Part shown: in pieces, positions 38,581 to 51,674 of the stretch
How positions within the stretch are numbered: position 1 is the stretch's first letter
Layout of the letters: each line of letters begins with the position of its first letter
Assembly (NCBI GenBank): GCA_025602905.1
Contig: JAHLKI010000018.1
Span: 248,001-312,000, forward strand
Direction: 5' to 3'
From: Phlyctochytrium arcticum
Lineage: Eukaryota > Chytridiomycota > Chytridiomycetes > Chytridiales > Chytridiaceae
Length of the DNA: 64,000 nucleotides
Notes under the pieces: generated by a model
The model's input: the letters and a program-made list of their open reading frames with translations, nothing else
Databases searched by the model: none
Told to the model about the DNA's origin: nothing
Translations under genes and position numbers: made by a program

Positions 38581-40375
38581 TCAGGATGTCTTTACCCGAT
38601 GCTTCTCAATGTGATTGGTACGTATCCAATCTATGAGCCCCGTCGAATCCGACATATTAACCTTTCTTACAAAAAAGTATTGTGCTTCATCACCGATCTT
38701 GCTCTGTGGCTTAAAGTACTTCTTATCTTCGATTGTAAGAGTTACCGGGTGTTGCGTGTAAAAGCGGAGGTACCGTTTGTTGTCCTTGATAACTCGATGA
38801 GAGAAAACAGGGTGGTTGTCGACCACTAAGGTAGAGAGATGAACAAGTTGTCCAAGCGTTATCATTGGAGAAGTACTTACCCATACAGAAGTACGCTTCA
38901 TCTGGTATCCACGTATGCTCCATGAACGCGAGTAAATGAAGACTATCGGCATTTGTTCGCAAATCTTGGATAAAGTCGCGAGTCAAGATTGTCCATTGAT
39001 GCTGCTTACAAGGCCGCCATGCCCGAAAGGGATAGTAATTAAGTCCGACCTCTTGGGGATGCATCAGAGACCATTCGAGCGATGGTCGATCAGCACGTCC
39101 CAGATGTGGTCGAATCAAGCGATTTGCACTATCAGCTATGTTTGTCCCAGTTAGAAACCTCGTGAAGGCCCGCTAAATACAGAACCTACAGTTTTGTGTC
39201 CAATATTGAATGTGCTCTCGTCCTCTATGCTTCGTCGAATTTAAGGTTCGATAAATCTCTGCACTCGTTCGAAGGGGCCAATCGTATCCAGAAAGATTAA
39301 TCGTGTAATCCCAATCCGCTAAATCCAGCAATTCCCAGTATCCACTTAATTGCATCCAAACGAGACTAGCATGGCCCCACATGCCTTCAAAAGACGTCTT
39401 GGCAACAAATACATTCCCCAGCTTCTTTAGCTTCGAATTGCGCAGATCGACCCACTCGAGGAAACTCTTCCGCAATACACTTGCTCTTTTATCAATATGG
39501 ACCAAAAAAACGGCGGTGCCATCGTCAAGTTGTTCAATCAGCTTTTGAGATTGATTGAAGGTCTGTATGTCGTGTAGCATGAGAAGATACGCCAAGGGGT
39601 ACCTTCGGCGTGGCCCCGGTATTACAGATTTGCGCGGTTTTATAGATGGTATCAATTCTCCAAAGTAGGATTGCGGATTGATTCGATGTACTAACGGATG
39701 CGTGCTCACATTTGTAAAGGTATTGGATCCGTCTGCGGCAGCATAGCATGAGTACCGATATACATCCTGACAATGAAGTTTGAGCCCAAAAGAAACAAAT
39801 GTCACGAATGCAGGCAGGTCATACCTGTTTCATAAGGTAGGAGTATTGTTTCAATAATCGATTGTGTGCATCCTCCGCCGCCGCATCGATCGTCTCTGTG
39901 AACTGTAGCATGGATGGATTTATTTCGGCAACCGTACCGCCCAATGCCCAAACGTGCGACGTAGCGTCGAAGGTTGACCCATCAAGGATTTTGCAAAAAT
40001 CAAACCCTTCAGCAGCAAAATACCGGTCTTGCAATGCATGGGCGAGCCTCTTGGCGGAACTGGGTGGCAATACCTCCCCATTTATCTGTTCGTCGCCCTG
40101 ATCATTTGCGTCGAAGTCGTCTGTTGAAACATCTTTCAGGCGCCCAGACTGTGGTGGAATTTCCTGTGAATATGGATTCCTAAAATGATCTGTAAGTACC
40201 TTTTCGACCGGATAGATAACGAATCCCTTTCGACTTACCGTATGCGACTTTGGCTTTGGCCTTGACTTGAGCTTCGCCTCTCCTTCCCTAATCCAAGCCA
40301 TGTTAGGAACAGGACGAAGGTTATTATGGTTCCGAATAGATGCGTCGAGCGCACTTGTATAATGAAGGGCCGCAT
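38581..40375 (-). CDS. GT14-family glycosyltransferase (xylosyltransferase / core-2 GlcNAc transferase type)
   Basis: A type II membrane glycosyltransferase expected in the Golgi. Exon 1 (40,239-40,375) encodes MRPFIIQVRSTHLF followed by a hydrophobic signal anchor (GTIITFVLFLTWLGL). A 59-bp intron (40,180-40,238) joins it in phase to NPYSQEIPPQSG. The catalytic domain reads YPLAYLLMLHDIQTFNQSQK, VFLVHIDKRA, FEGMWGHASLVWMQL, DWDYTINLSGYDWPLRT (the hallmark GT14 block) and, in the next exon, HTWIPDEAYFCM. It ends VRKVNMSDSTGLIDWIRTNH. Donor, acceptor and linkage are not determined by sequence. An unspliced reading of the 5' end would lose the signal anchor. The start lies 149 bp beyond the striatin stop on the same strand. 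Confidence 0.83.
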
Positions 40376-40523
40376 CTCGTTCAGTGGCCTGCACGAAAAG
40401 ACTTGGGGGAAAATGATGCTATTGGCAAATGCAAGAATCACTCCACACACGTGGGCTCCGGATCGCCGAGCGATAGTTACACAAATCGAATAGATGATAC
40501 AAGTTTTGAAGTCTATATCCGGG

Positions 40524-43500
40524 CTATCCCAAACCAAAATTGTAAAGTTTCGCAACTCCGTCAGCTCCTCCAGAAGCCATTATCGTAGCCTGCTCAGGAT
40601 GATATTTCACAGCCCATATTCCTTCTTCATTTTTGGGGCGATGGGAGGTGTACTCCTGGACACATTTGTGGGTGCTCAAATCCCACCAACGGATGGAACA
40701 ATCGTGGCCTGGATATAACTGTAAGTAGCCTGCAATTGCTTTCTTCTCCGTAGGACGAAGCCCTTACCTCCTGATACGAGTGTGAGTCCGTCGGGCGACA
40801 CATCAAGAGTAGAGACAGCGTCCTGATGGGCGATCATAGAATGTGTACAGAGGCCTAATTATAGGTAGCAGCAATAAGTCTTTTGTGCCGACCAAGTTTA
40901 GGCAAGCGGAAGAGAAATACCGGTGTTGGCGTCAAACATCCTGACATATTGGTCTTCATGCGCAGTCGCGATCAATGGAAGAGTGGTGTGGCATACGACT
41001 TTGTTGATTTGTTTTGACGGCGTGCCATCTAAAAAGTAGAGATCCATCAGATCCGATAAACACTTGATTTCTCGAAGAGTAAACAAACCAAAAGTCTCAT
41101 CGCTTTTGCATTTGAGAATCTCCTGACCAGTCTCGACGTCGAAAATCTTAACCACGCTATTTTGGTACCCAACCGCAACATGGTTTTTGGAGGTATGCAC
41201 CCAGTTAAGGGAGGTGGGATTAAGAAACTCTTGTGTGCTTGAGCGCCGCAGACCATCATACCACAAGGTGGTACGAAGGCCCTGCTGGTTGGGAACGGTG
41301 CTCCAGATCTTCACAGCACCATCACTGGAGGCAGAAGCCAGAAAAGGATTGTTTTGTGGAAGCGGGTGGAGTTGCAGATCCCACACGATGTCGGAATGAC
41401 CGACAAAAACATGACGTTTGAATTGTTGCACTGGTTCTTTAAGTAAGCTCAGTTAGCAAGTGCATTACCTTAGGTAATAATCTGTACCCACGATAAGGCG
41501 AATATGGGTCTCGACTGACAGGTGGAAGCGCCCACATGCGTATGGTTGCGTCAACACTCCCAGTATAGCATGTTTGCCCGTCAGCAGACACTGCGACACA
41601 TGTCAAGGGCTCAGAATGGCCTCGCAGGGTGCAAACCGGCTCAATATCTGCCAAAACTCTTCCAAAATTGCTAAAGTAAATATCGGCGGGGCCCAACATT
41701 CTTCTACTGAGGACAGCCATACGCACTTGCTCCTGTCATCAATCTTGCCAATATTCCATAGTTTCGCCGTCTTATCCTCGGACGCGGTTATCAGACCTCC
41801 CGTTCCCGGCGTAAATTGTACACATCGGATTGCGTCGAGATGACTGACGATAAAGTTATTTTGGAGAGTCTTGAGTAAAATGTTCCAGGGGACTCACTTT
41901 CGGAGTACCGCTTTCGGTCTCCATATCCGTTGACTTCCGGCACGCGTACCTTTCTTTAGTACAAGAAACAATCGCAAAATTGAGTGAGAACGTTATGATG
42001 AAAGCAGGGGCACCTCTCTCACCTTGGCACCTTCGCCAATATCGTCTTCGTTGAGTGTAAGTGCGGCTAGACCCCCATCTAAATTAGCTACGACTGAAGG
42101 TATGACATTTGGTACGCTCTTGTCTTCTATTGGGTATATTGGCAACTGCCGTTAGAAGGGGACGTTATCGCAACTAGGCATGAAACTATCAAACCCACCT
42201 GGAGGGCGTCGCTTCCCTTGAGCAGTTTTGCCTCCCAAACGACTCATGAATTTGGTAACTTTCTCTGGGGTTAATTTGAGTTGGTCCATCTCATCAGCTG
42301 TCTTCATAAGAAAATTAAAGACGATAAGCATGGCAATATGTGCCAATTTGTCGGGTATGATTACGGACCAATGATGCTTCTCTTGAAGACGTCTTCGAAT
42401 TTGACTCTTCCCCCATATTGTTCTCTTTTCTTCTTGAATTCCCCCCCTTATCTTGAGTAATTTTGCGTAACGACTCTTTTGCGCCGTTCTTCTCCATCAC
42501 GAGGTCAGGAACATCGGGCACTGCTTTGAGCGGAGGTGGCGCTGGCGGAACCAGAGATGTATTTTCCTTTGAGTCTAGGTAGGCCTCGCTGTCACCAACG
42601 GAATTGATATGGGAATCATCGGGACTTTTCGCGACCGGAACGTTTTCCGGTGCATTCGCAGAATCTGTCATGCCGGTTCCTGAAAAATGCGTAGCATTTG
42701 GAAGCGCTATTCGGACTTTTGCCCCATCACGACCGGGTGCTTTAATTGGTAAAATATCAGCTCTCTGTGTTTGCCAGGCTCCAAATGCAAGGTCCTCGCC
42801 CTTGGGCCCGGAGCCAACGCCTGATGTTGCACCGGACATAAGTGCACTCATTTCGCGCAGATAACTAATTCCCATAGATTTAGTCGCTCAGCCCAAGAAC
42901 AATCCTATTCGATCAGCTTACTTCTTCAGTATCTCTTTGCTCCTCATGTGCCCAAACCCTTTCGAGAAATTGAGTAGAGTTCCACCATTTCCTGCGGTGG
43001 CGGAGCTGAGCGTATTATGGGTTGAGGAAGGAGTCTCCCGAGAAGGGCGATTGGTATTGACAGGCTGAGCAGGTGGATCTTCAGAACTTTTCAGTTCAGT
43101 GTCTTGTTGAAGCTTGTTGATTTTGAACCTTGTGGCGATATTGAGCGTCTATTGGAAGGACAAAAATCACCAGAGAACGGTCTACCTTTCCTGGCGTAGA
43201 GCAAACTCCAACATCTTTACCCTTCTAACAAGATCTGTTCGTAAATTTTCCATGCCTCTACGCTCTCCTTCCAGTAAAGCCACTCGCGCCTAAATTGGCC
43301 ATGAAGTACAGTCTTTAGAAAGGGTTTCTGGCAGCTCCGGTATCTACCAACTCCTTCTGGGATAATCTTTTGAGAGTTATACATACTTTGAGATCCGCTC
43401 GCTCAACCTCCCATTCGTTCCGCTCCCGCTCATATCGGCGCCATTCGACCTGGAGATAGTGCAAAACTCCTGGAAACGAGTATGAACCCATTCCCGATCC

Positions 43501-43590
43501 CAAAGCGTCATGTGCCATGACAGAGCTCCCGCGCCGAGCTGAAATATTAGCAGAACCAGCTCCGGCTGCTTGGCTGGACCCACTGGTCAT
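40524..43590 (-). CDS. STRN: striatin, STRIPAK complex scaffold
   Basis: The B''' regulatory/scaffold subunit of the STRIPAK phosphatase-kinase complex (Pro11/Far8 in fungi). The start is ATG at 43,590 (MTSGSSQAAG). The striatin N-terminal block reads GSYSFPGVLHYLQVEWRRYE followed by a heptad-like RERNEWEVERADL, the dimerising and PP2A-binding coiled coil. Then come GISYLREMSALM and a disordered linker. WD40 repeats follow (CTLRGHSEPLTCVAVSADGQ, FVGHSDIVWDLQLHPLPQNN, CHTTLPLIATAHEDQYVRMF). The C-terminus is MASGGADGVAKLYNFGLG, equivalent to striatin's last repeat. About eight introns are present. STRIPAK controls cell fusion, growth and septation signalling in fungi. Confidence 0.88.
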
Positions 43591-43809
43591 AAAGTTCACG
43601 CCGTTTCTGTTTCGTCAAGTGTCTTCTGTTGGATAGAGATGCCGGTATAAAAGCAATCTGCGTCGAAGCAACGCGGGGTCGGTTCTGACGTTGCGTGGCG
43701 AAATTTCCGCGAATTCGAACTACTTTTCGCGGCCAAAAATTGCTTCAAAATACGTTCCTTTTTGTGGATAGCGATGTGACAGTTGCCATGTGCCTATTTT
43801 TTCTATATC

Positions 43810-44445
43810 TCAACAAGTCGGAAATATGACCACGCAGGGCTTGTCTACACACATAACAGCTTCGCTCAAGCCATGGTGTCGAGGCGAATTTGTACCGAAC
43901 CCAATGAAGGGATGGGTAGGAAAAGCTTCATCTTCGTTAAACGCAATTCCAGGACAATATCTTTGGTGTGTGGTGTATCTTTCAAAATATCACTCCAACG
44001 TATGAGAATCATCGGAAGTTTGGACGAAAGACTTGGCCCACGGCACTTACCTTGATACTGAAGGGGTCACAAAGCAAAGAGGAGCCCCTTCATTCGGAAG
44101 CACTACTTTGCGGTCACAAAGAACCCGAATTGATGTGGTGTCAACAAGACTTATCAAGTGGACGGGCAGCTTAATCGTTCACATTCCCAGTACGAGAGGG
44201 CGAGCAGGAAGTCCGAGACCAAAGAGGAGATGTAATAGGAGAATGAAATTCATACTTTGATACCCACTGTTCTTATACACACAAATATTGCCTGAAACCT
44301 TGCAGCTCTGATCGTCACAAAAGTGAAGGACTGGGGTCATAACCATCGCCGCTTTGAGCGAAGGTGAGAACGAGAGGTATGGAAATGATTTGCGGATGTG
44401 ATGGGGTGAGCGTAACGCGGATAGAGTGGCTAATATTAACTTCAT
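43810..44445 (-). CDS. candidate small cysteine-rich protein
   Basis: Not recognised. Between striatin and the formylglutathione hydrolase the minus strand contains a spliced frame. Exon 1 (about 44,281-44,445) reads MKLILATLSALRSPHHIRKS and FCDDQSCKVSGNIC. Exon 2 (44,051-44,169) reads SLVDTTSIRVLCDRKVVLP and APLCFVTPSVSR. A strong GTAAGT donor and an in-phase 72-bp intron lead to exon 3 (43,810-43,978), reading RYCPGIAFNEDEAFPTHPF, MCVDKPCVVIFPTC and stop. The product has about ten cysteines in about 150 residues, and the N-terminus is mildly hydrophobic. The exon 1/exon 2 join would need a 111-bp intron, longer than the local norm, so that boundary is weak. It may be secreted; there is no family evidence. 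Confidence 0.4.
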
Positions 44446-44491
44446 GAATGGATCTAAGGGGCTCTCCAAGAGAGAGTGATAGTCATATGAT

Positions 44492-45756
44492 TTAAGCATG
44501 AAGTTGAGAATTGTGAAACTCCAAATGTTTGTTTACTGCAGTAAATGGTTCAGTCAGAAATAGGTAGCAAATTTGTGAAGGGGGTCTTACCAAAGGTGCT
44601 GATGAAGTAGTAACTGTGGTCATATCCATCCTGTAAAGCAAACATCAGATTGGATGGACCGTGATTGGAAGTGCAAGTTGTTACATGTATGCTTAATTGG
44701 ACATCAATAGAATCGTTATCCTTGGCAGCATCAATCAATCGCTCAACAAAAAGCTGGTCTTTTAAAAATTGGTCGGCACCACCTTGGTCGACCAGGAGAT
44801 TTTGCTTGCGTCCTCCATACTGCCTAATGATCTCACAGGCGTCATACCGCTTCCAAGCAGTAGTGTTATCCTTTCCTAGATATTCAGCGAATGCTTTGTG
44901 TCCCCATGGACAAGACGACGGGTTCGCTGTGTGTATCAAAAGTAAGGATCAGCCACATATTATTGAGTGTAGATTTTGATCTTACCAATCGGGGCAAAGG
45001 CAGAGATGCTCTTATACTTTTCTGGGTTCCTTAGACCTAGAACAAGGGCCCCATGTCCACCCTTATATCATGTTATGTCTAGGTTCACACCAGCGGCGAA
45101 AATTCCAAATCTTACCATACTATGTCCCATGATGGAAACCCGTTGAGGGTCTACGGGGAAATTTTGTCTCACCAAATCAAAGAGTTCTTCTGTGACATAG
45201 GAATACCTTTTCATATTAGATGTGTTAGGATTGCCGATGCCTTCGAATGCTATGGCATACACACTCACATTCGATAGCGTTGCCATTTTTGTTCTGTAGC
45301 ATCAACGTAAAAGCCAGCACCAGTTCCCAAATCCCAGCTATCATTCTCCCCGTCAATATCTAGTCCTCTGCAATATTCAATGTCAGCTTTGATAACCTTG
45401 TACTCACAAAGTGTATTTGCTCGCCTGGGACTAGTGTCTGGAGCAATCAAGAATAAGCCGAGCTCTGCAGCTTTACGCTGAGCCCCAGCTTTTTGAAGGA
45501 AATTATCCTCATTGCATGTCAGGCCGGAAAGAAAGTAAACTGCTGGCAGTGACGAAGCCTGAGATTTCACATCTTGGAGATCCTTTGGCGTGAAAATCGC
45601 AAACTTCATTTCACAACCCAATTCCGCCGATAAGTGGCTATACCTACCAAATCTTTGAACACAAGAAGATAAACACCATAGTAGACAAATCCCTTACTTG
45701 ATCACCCAACCGCCCTCGCATTTCGCCTTGGATAATTCTTTCAAAGTTGCGGACAT
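44492..45756 (-). CDS. ESD: S-formylglutathione hydrolase (esterase D)
   Basis: A cytosolic alpha/beta hydrolase that releases formate and glutathione in formaldehyde detoxification. Exon 1 starts [21 protein letters not shown] short intron joins it to [20 protein letters not shown]. Family blocks then follow: [59 protein letters not shown] (nucleophile Ser in GHSMG, spliced near 45,115), [28 protein letters not shown] and [13 protein letters not shown] (catalytic His). The last exon ends [14 protein letters not shown]. The length of about 280 residues is normal. It starts about 125 bp from the villidin start, divergently. Confidence 0.93.
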
Positions 45757-45881
45757 TGTAAGTTGTATGTGCGATCCAGTGTACGATCTATTTGACAAAT
45801 TTGACGCAATTTGGCTAAAATTCAGGGCGAAGACCCGGCGAATCGGCGATCGCGGTAGTATGATAGAATTTCCCTTGACAA

Positions 45882-48800
45882 ATGCAGACGACACAAAAAC
45901 CTGGGTGGCGACATCCAGTGGAATCACTGGTCAGGTTCAAAAATGCCTTTTCCGCAACTTCCTCCAAAACATTGTACTCGCATCTGAGAGTGGACGCGGC
46001 CGCGTCAGTAAAATTGAGAAGCAATGAACTGGTCTTCGCAGTCCCTCACCCGACCGGAAACATTAACATCTTCCCCGTCTACCAAAACTCGGCGTCTGTC
46101 GCACTTCGAGTGGAAACGAATGTGCCATTGACTCTTGGTAAGTCCGGGGGTTCGAAGCCAATTCTTACTCATGGGACTGTCGCTCTGGCCATCATAAGTG
46201 CACGCCAGGCCAATACAAGACCTGGAATTTTCAAGTTTGGATCCTTTGCTTCTGGCAACTTGCGCACGCTCGGATCCCATTGTTCGATTATGGAAAATAC
46301 CAGCAGACATATCCCCACAGCCTGGAGGCCGTGTTGTGGAAACTCCAATCATGTTTCTTGCTGGCCATGAGAAGAAGGTGGAGACGATGAGATTTCATCC
46401 TACAGCCGGATCGATCTTAGTGACATCGTCGAGGTAAGGGCGTATCTGACTAAAAGCCAGTTTTATTTGTTTATTGCACCTCAACCTGCCACTGAGCTCA
46501 CCATCTTGTACTCGGGATAGTGATTCAAGCATACGGTTTTGGGATGTCGTCAATATGCAAGAACAGCTACTTGTGAACTGCCCAGATATGGCATTCATTC
46601 AAAGTTTGACATTCGACTACTACGGGAATACTATGGCCGGCGCTGCTAGTGACTCAACAATATATTTGTACGATGCCCGAGCTCAACCTCATCCGGTTTA
46701 TACTGTGAAACACTTACTTTACAATGTTGGAAAGCCTTGCCGGGTGTGTTGGCTCACCCCTGATAACTTGTTGTTGAGCTCGGGTGTCAATAAGAGTAAC
46801 GCAAGAAGCATTGCACTATGGGATACCCGTAATTTAGATCAGCCCGTGCAGATGCTTGAATTGGAAGGATCAGGCGTCGGCGCCTTTCAGCTTCATTGGG
46901 ATAGTGCTTTGCCACTACTTTTTTTGACTACAAAGAGCGAGGGAATTCGTCTTTTTGAATTGGGGCAGCAGTCTTTGACCTACGTGAATACATTCAAGAT
47001 TGATGGGCAAGCGGTACGATCGAGATGCGCAGTGTCGTTAATTCACAAGTAAATCGTATTTCCCTTCCAGACGGCTTTGGAGTTACTGCCAAAGATTACC
47101 TGCAACACATCAAAATGCGAAGTTGCTAGATTCCTCACACTTGGGTGAATTCTCGAATATTCTTCATGCGCATATATATTGTGTTTCCTGATGACCAGAA
47201 ATGTAGGACAAATAATGCCATCGACGTAACCGGAATACATATCCCGCGCACTCAGGGAGAAACAATCTTCCAGACTGACCTCTATCCGCCGATCCCGATG
47301 GTTGATCCAAAACTAATTTCCAATGATTGGTTCAAATCACATGAAGCGTTCAGTCCTGTTATGGTGGATGTTTTTGAACCTTGGAAACTGGACCCGGGAG
47401 GAGCTTTGCCGGGGGCAGCAGAGATACTTCCGTCAGGAGACACTTCAACGATGGCGGAGAGCACAATAGTTGAGGAAATGTTAGCTCGACGAGCTACAAC
47501 ATTGAACAGGAAAAGCAATACTGCTCGTCGGGTACCCACTCGAGCTGCCCGAAATGACGCTATCGCCTCACTTGAAGGTACAGGCGATTTCGCCAAACAT
47601 GCAAACGAATCGAGTACACTCTGTACTCCACACGGGCTCTTTAGCGGATATGTGGAAATCGAAAAACGATGGCTTTTCGGGAACATCACAGAAAAGCATT
47701 TTCTCGTGCTGAATAGAACTCGACTATATGTGTTGGATGACAAAGACGCTGATTCGCCCTCGTATCAAATTTTATTGAGTTCAATAAAGCGCGTGACTCC
47801 CGTCCCCATAGGACAGGACAGGGGGGATGGCTCGCATCAGGTAGGATTGGTTATTGAGAGCGCGGAGCGGGTACTGCACTTGCGAATGCAATGCTTCGGC
47901 GACAAAGACAAGCTTTTGGGTGCCTTGCGATCGCTGATCATTCCGCAGCAAGGCGCTTTTGATAACCTACCTTCTCTTCCGCGAAAAGAACCCCCTGTAC
48001 AAGGTGGTCCGTCCATACAGAGACTACCATCGGGTACAGCAGTTCAGGGAAATCGGATACATTCTGCGATAGGAAGCAAAGAGGGAGCTGTCCTTTTGGG
48101 TACTTTGGAAGAAATGAAAGAAATTCTCGTCAGCACGAAACGGAATTGTGTTTGGGAGTTGAGTTTGGTCGTCTTGGATGATGCGGGCGCCCTTCATTTT
48201 TACGAACCAAACATGAAGACATACACACAACACAAGCTGCCGGCCAAAACACTACTGCCCGGAGCAATTTTGGCTGTCAGGCCCTTTACTGCATCACATG
48301 CAGATTTTGAGGTATCAGGTACCGTGTCAATGAACGTAGACACTGTGTTTCAGATAAATACCTCCAAGCAAAAGTACATCTTTCAAGCGCGCAATGTTTC
48401 GGAAGCCGCAAACTGGATTGTACAAATCAGAAGGGTCATGGAGACGACAGATTTGCTCCCTATTAGTGAGACTATCATGGACGAGGTGGTGGAAGGATGG
48501 GTGCAAGTCACCCATAGTAGTAAAAATGGGCCGTCACCGGGTAAATTTTGGCTGGAAGTTTGCGGAAATGCGTTCTTCTACTTCTCCAGTCCATATTCTT
48601 TGACTCCGCTCTTCATTTTGGGCCCCACGTCAGGGCCCAACGGTCTCAGAGTCATCATTCAGAAACATGACATGCCAATTGTTGGATCAAGTCCCAACAT
48701 GATGGAATTCACCGTGACGTCTAGATGCCTTGCAGAGGATACCGTCGTATATCATTCAATATCTTCCAAAGAAGACAACGACCTTCGAGATATACGTGTG

Positions 48801-51419
48801 TCTCAATTGCAATCATGTGTCTGCAATTTGGCGTCAGAGATTGGCATGACTGAAGAGATTTATCAGGATGAACTTAAACGGGCCCGGAAATTCACGGACG
48901 AAAATCGGGGGGATATGGACCAACCGGGCATAGTGGTACTTGACGAGAAGAAGATCGAAAGCGGGGAACAGAATGCGCTCATTGGTGTATTTGGGAAAGT
49001 CAAAATCCTTTTTTCTGGAGTGGAATGCCATATCCGTAGCTTGAAAAACGATGGATCATTTGTCCTTGATGTTGGTACGTAGGAATCACAAAAATAACTT
49101 ACAACAGGCGGAAGTAAACATACTTTGTGTGTGTCAAAATAGGCCATACTCTATATCATTGGCACGGAACGGCTTCGTCGCGTGTTTGTCGAGCGTGTGC
49201 GATGGATATAGCCACCAAGATTCGAAAAGGGCGCTCAAACCGACCGCGTGTCCTTCTAGTCGAGCCCGAGGACCGCGACATGCTATCTATTCTGTCGACT
49301 CGTTTAGGTGGTACCATTCCTCGAGATCTGCCAGTCAGCGACATGGATATCGCCAGGCCGCTTCGTATATTCAAGATCCGAAAATCACGACTCATACAGC
49401 GCCGGGCCCATTTAGTTTTTGAGGGCTTGGGTCCCAGTCGAAGTTTACTGACCTATGATCATGTTTACATTCTGATCACGTATTGCGAACTTTTCTTATG
49501 GATTGGCATCAAAGCTGATCGGGAGGATCGACGGGCTGGTTATACCTATAGTAATGTTGCCGCTAGGTGGCTTCAGAAATCTTTGGATGGGCGGTGTGTC
49601 ATTGTTCGGCGTGAGAACAGCGATCGGGAATCTGTCATTTGGAAGGTATCATGATTACCTTGCCTTGTCTCAGGAGATCATTTGATGGCTGATACAATCC
49701 GGACATTGATAGGAAAAATTCAGTGATTACGAAGGATCTCTCCCGATCAGTGTGCTAGCGCCCGACACCCGCAGAGCTCTCGCTCCGACCCTCTCTCAAC
49801 CGGCCATCGATGTTCTCTCTCTGCTCCGTCCAAGTCCGCTTCCTAGCCACCTGTTAGCAGTTCCTGATGCAGATCCCAATTACCTCTTCACTCTATACCG
49901 CGTTGATAATTTCAAAACTATAGCCATTTCTCCTGATTTGCATGGGCAGTTCTTTTCGGAAGCAAGCTATGTCTCATTGTTTACTTACAGGCCCTCCGGT
50001 TACGGATCGACGAAATGCATAAGTTACTTCTGGCAAGGGAAATTGAGTACAGTCACGCAAAAAGGAGCTAGCGCGCTTTTGACCATCGGCATTACGGAAG
50101 GAGTAGGTGATGTCCAGCATGTGCGCGTGTCGGAAGGAAAAGGTTTGTCTTACCCACGATAGCGAACGAACAACACTAGATGACTCGCCTATTGTAGAAC
50201 CCAAACACTTCTGTGGGCTGTTTGGAACAGATGGCCTTATCACGCGATTAGGATCGGACTTAGAAACGTCGGAAGAGGCTAAAATCCCAACCTGTAATTT
50301 GCTTTGCTTTCAAGTCTACAAAGTCTATGATGAGAACATCTGCAAAACGATTCAGGTCGAGTTACGCCGTGAGTTTTATTTCTCGACGCTTGATGTGCGA
50401 CAATGAATAAGTGTATTTTGCACGGGTAGATATCGCGCTCCACAGTAACCATTGCCACGTTTTTGTGACCCCTGCTGGATCTATAGTCTGGTTGGGACAG
50501 CATTGCACTCAATCCGAGACAGCCACAGCCCATCGTATCGCGGAAAAGTTTAAATTTGAAGGAACTTCCGTGTCAAGTTTTGAAGAGGGTCCCTCAGCTT
50601 CTGACGCATTGCGCAGTATATATGATGTGTATGGCATCAAAGTACCGAGACTGATGCAGTTACCGACTCGAATTTATCCGCGCATGTTTTCATGTTTTGA
50701 CCGAACTGGCTTTGTGCAGGTAAGCAGATAATTTCATTTTCCCTTCTTACACCGTGGTTTGATTTTAATTCCATCGGTAAGATTGAAGAAATCCCAATGT
50801 TTACGCAAGACGACTTGGATCCGAATACCGTCATGATTTTGGACGCCTTCTCGACCATCTATGTCTGGTTTGGCCCGTTGACCAAAGTCAATGAGAAGGT
50901 GATTGGGATGGAAACCGCTATGGTAAGCCATAAGCCAGTGTTGGCAATTTTACCTATTTCAATGTTAACAGCTCTTTTGTTTTTAGGAATATCTCAAACA
51001 ATCGAAAATACATGACAAGCTGTCGACAGCCCTTGAAGTAACATTTGCGGATGAAGAGCCTCAACTGTTTGAGCGACAGTTTCATGGATGGACTCGACGA
51101 CGGTTCTCTTCGAGGGATAAGGTAAGGAGAAAGACCTCCACTCATCCAGCCGACCAACTAATCTTTAACCATCACGCAGCCAACTCTGTCTCCTCGAACC
51201 CGACCTTTACCGGATGTCCTAGCTGAATACAAGCGTGAGGTGTATACGGCAACTTTTCTTCTTGGAGACTCCTTGCCAGAGCATTTGGACCGGACGAAAC
51301 TCGAGCAATATCTCTCGGAGGAAGAGTTTCTGGCCATTTTCAAGATGACACGGCTGGATTATAACAGTCTGCCACCTTGGAAGCGGGACAAGATCAAAAA
51401 ATCGGTTGATATGTTCTAG
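45882..51419 (+). CDS. villidin: coronin-PH-gelsolin-villin headpiece protein
   Basis: A multidomain actin regulator with the Dictyostelium villidin architecture. In order: coronin-type WD repeats (RFKNAF..., PIQDLEFSSLDPLLLATCAR, IVRLWKIPAD, DSSIRFWDVV, SIALWDTRNLDQPV and the coronin end IHIPRTQGETIFQTDLYPP). Next come PH domains (GYVEIEKRWLFGNITEKHFL and a second near 48,490 with EGWVQVTHSSKNGPSPGKFW). Gelsolin-like repeats run about 49,140-51,150 (TLYHWHGTAS, ELFLWIGIKADRE, SIVWLGQHCTQSE, TIYVWFGPLTKVNE). The villin headpiece closes the protein (YLSEEEFLAIFKMTRLDY, LPPWKRDKIKKSVDMF). An intron at about 47,133-47,207 resolves an apparent stop. The N-terminus is uncertain: ATG at 45,882 is the first in-frame, but an acceptor at 45,934 just before FKNAF suggests a possible small first exon. 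Confidence 0.85.
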
Positions 51420-51674
51420 AAGTTAGTAGTTGTGGAAGGGTGTTGAAAACGACATTTGATTGGGAAAATTTGGGAGCTCGCACCGGCGTCCCATTTTTAG
51501 TTCTCAACGCTAGAATTTTCAAGTTACTTGGCAGAAAGGGATATGTACGCCCGAAACAAAGCCTCGCTGATGGTCCAAAAAATATGTATATTGATATTAG
51601 CAGACAGCCGCATATGAGATCGAAATTCAGCATAAAGTTCTATAAGTCACAGCCTTGGGGGAAATATCAAGCAT
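51420..51674. other. convergent 3' region between villidin and the membrane protein gene
   Basis: 255 bp with no gene seen; presumably the two overlapping 3' UTRs. Confidence 0.4.

Noticed and set aside
40235..40394. Unspliced N-terminus for the GT14 protein (MQATERDAAL...)
   Set aside because: The alternative exon with MRPFIIQVR plus a hydrophobic anchor splices in phase by a typical 59-bp intron and gives the type II membrane topology expected of GT14 enzymes.
46140..46165. GGTTCGA-like motif suggesting a tRNA T-loop
   Set aside because: It lies inside a villidin intron and has no paired stem, anticodon arm or acceptor stem around it.
47120..47215. In-frame stop and apparent frameshift in the coronin part of villidin
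   Set aside because: A GTGAAT donor and ATGTAG acceptor splice RFLTLG in phase to TNNAIDVTGIHIPRTQ, matching coronin proteins.
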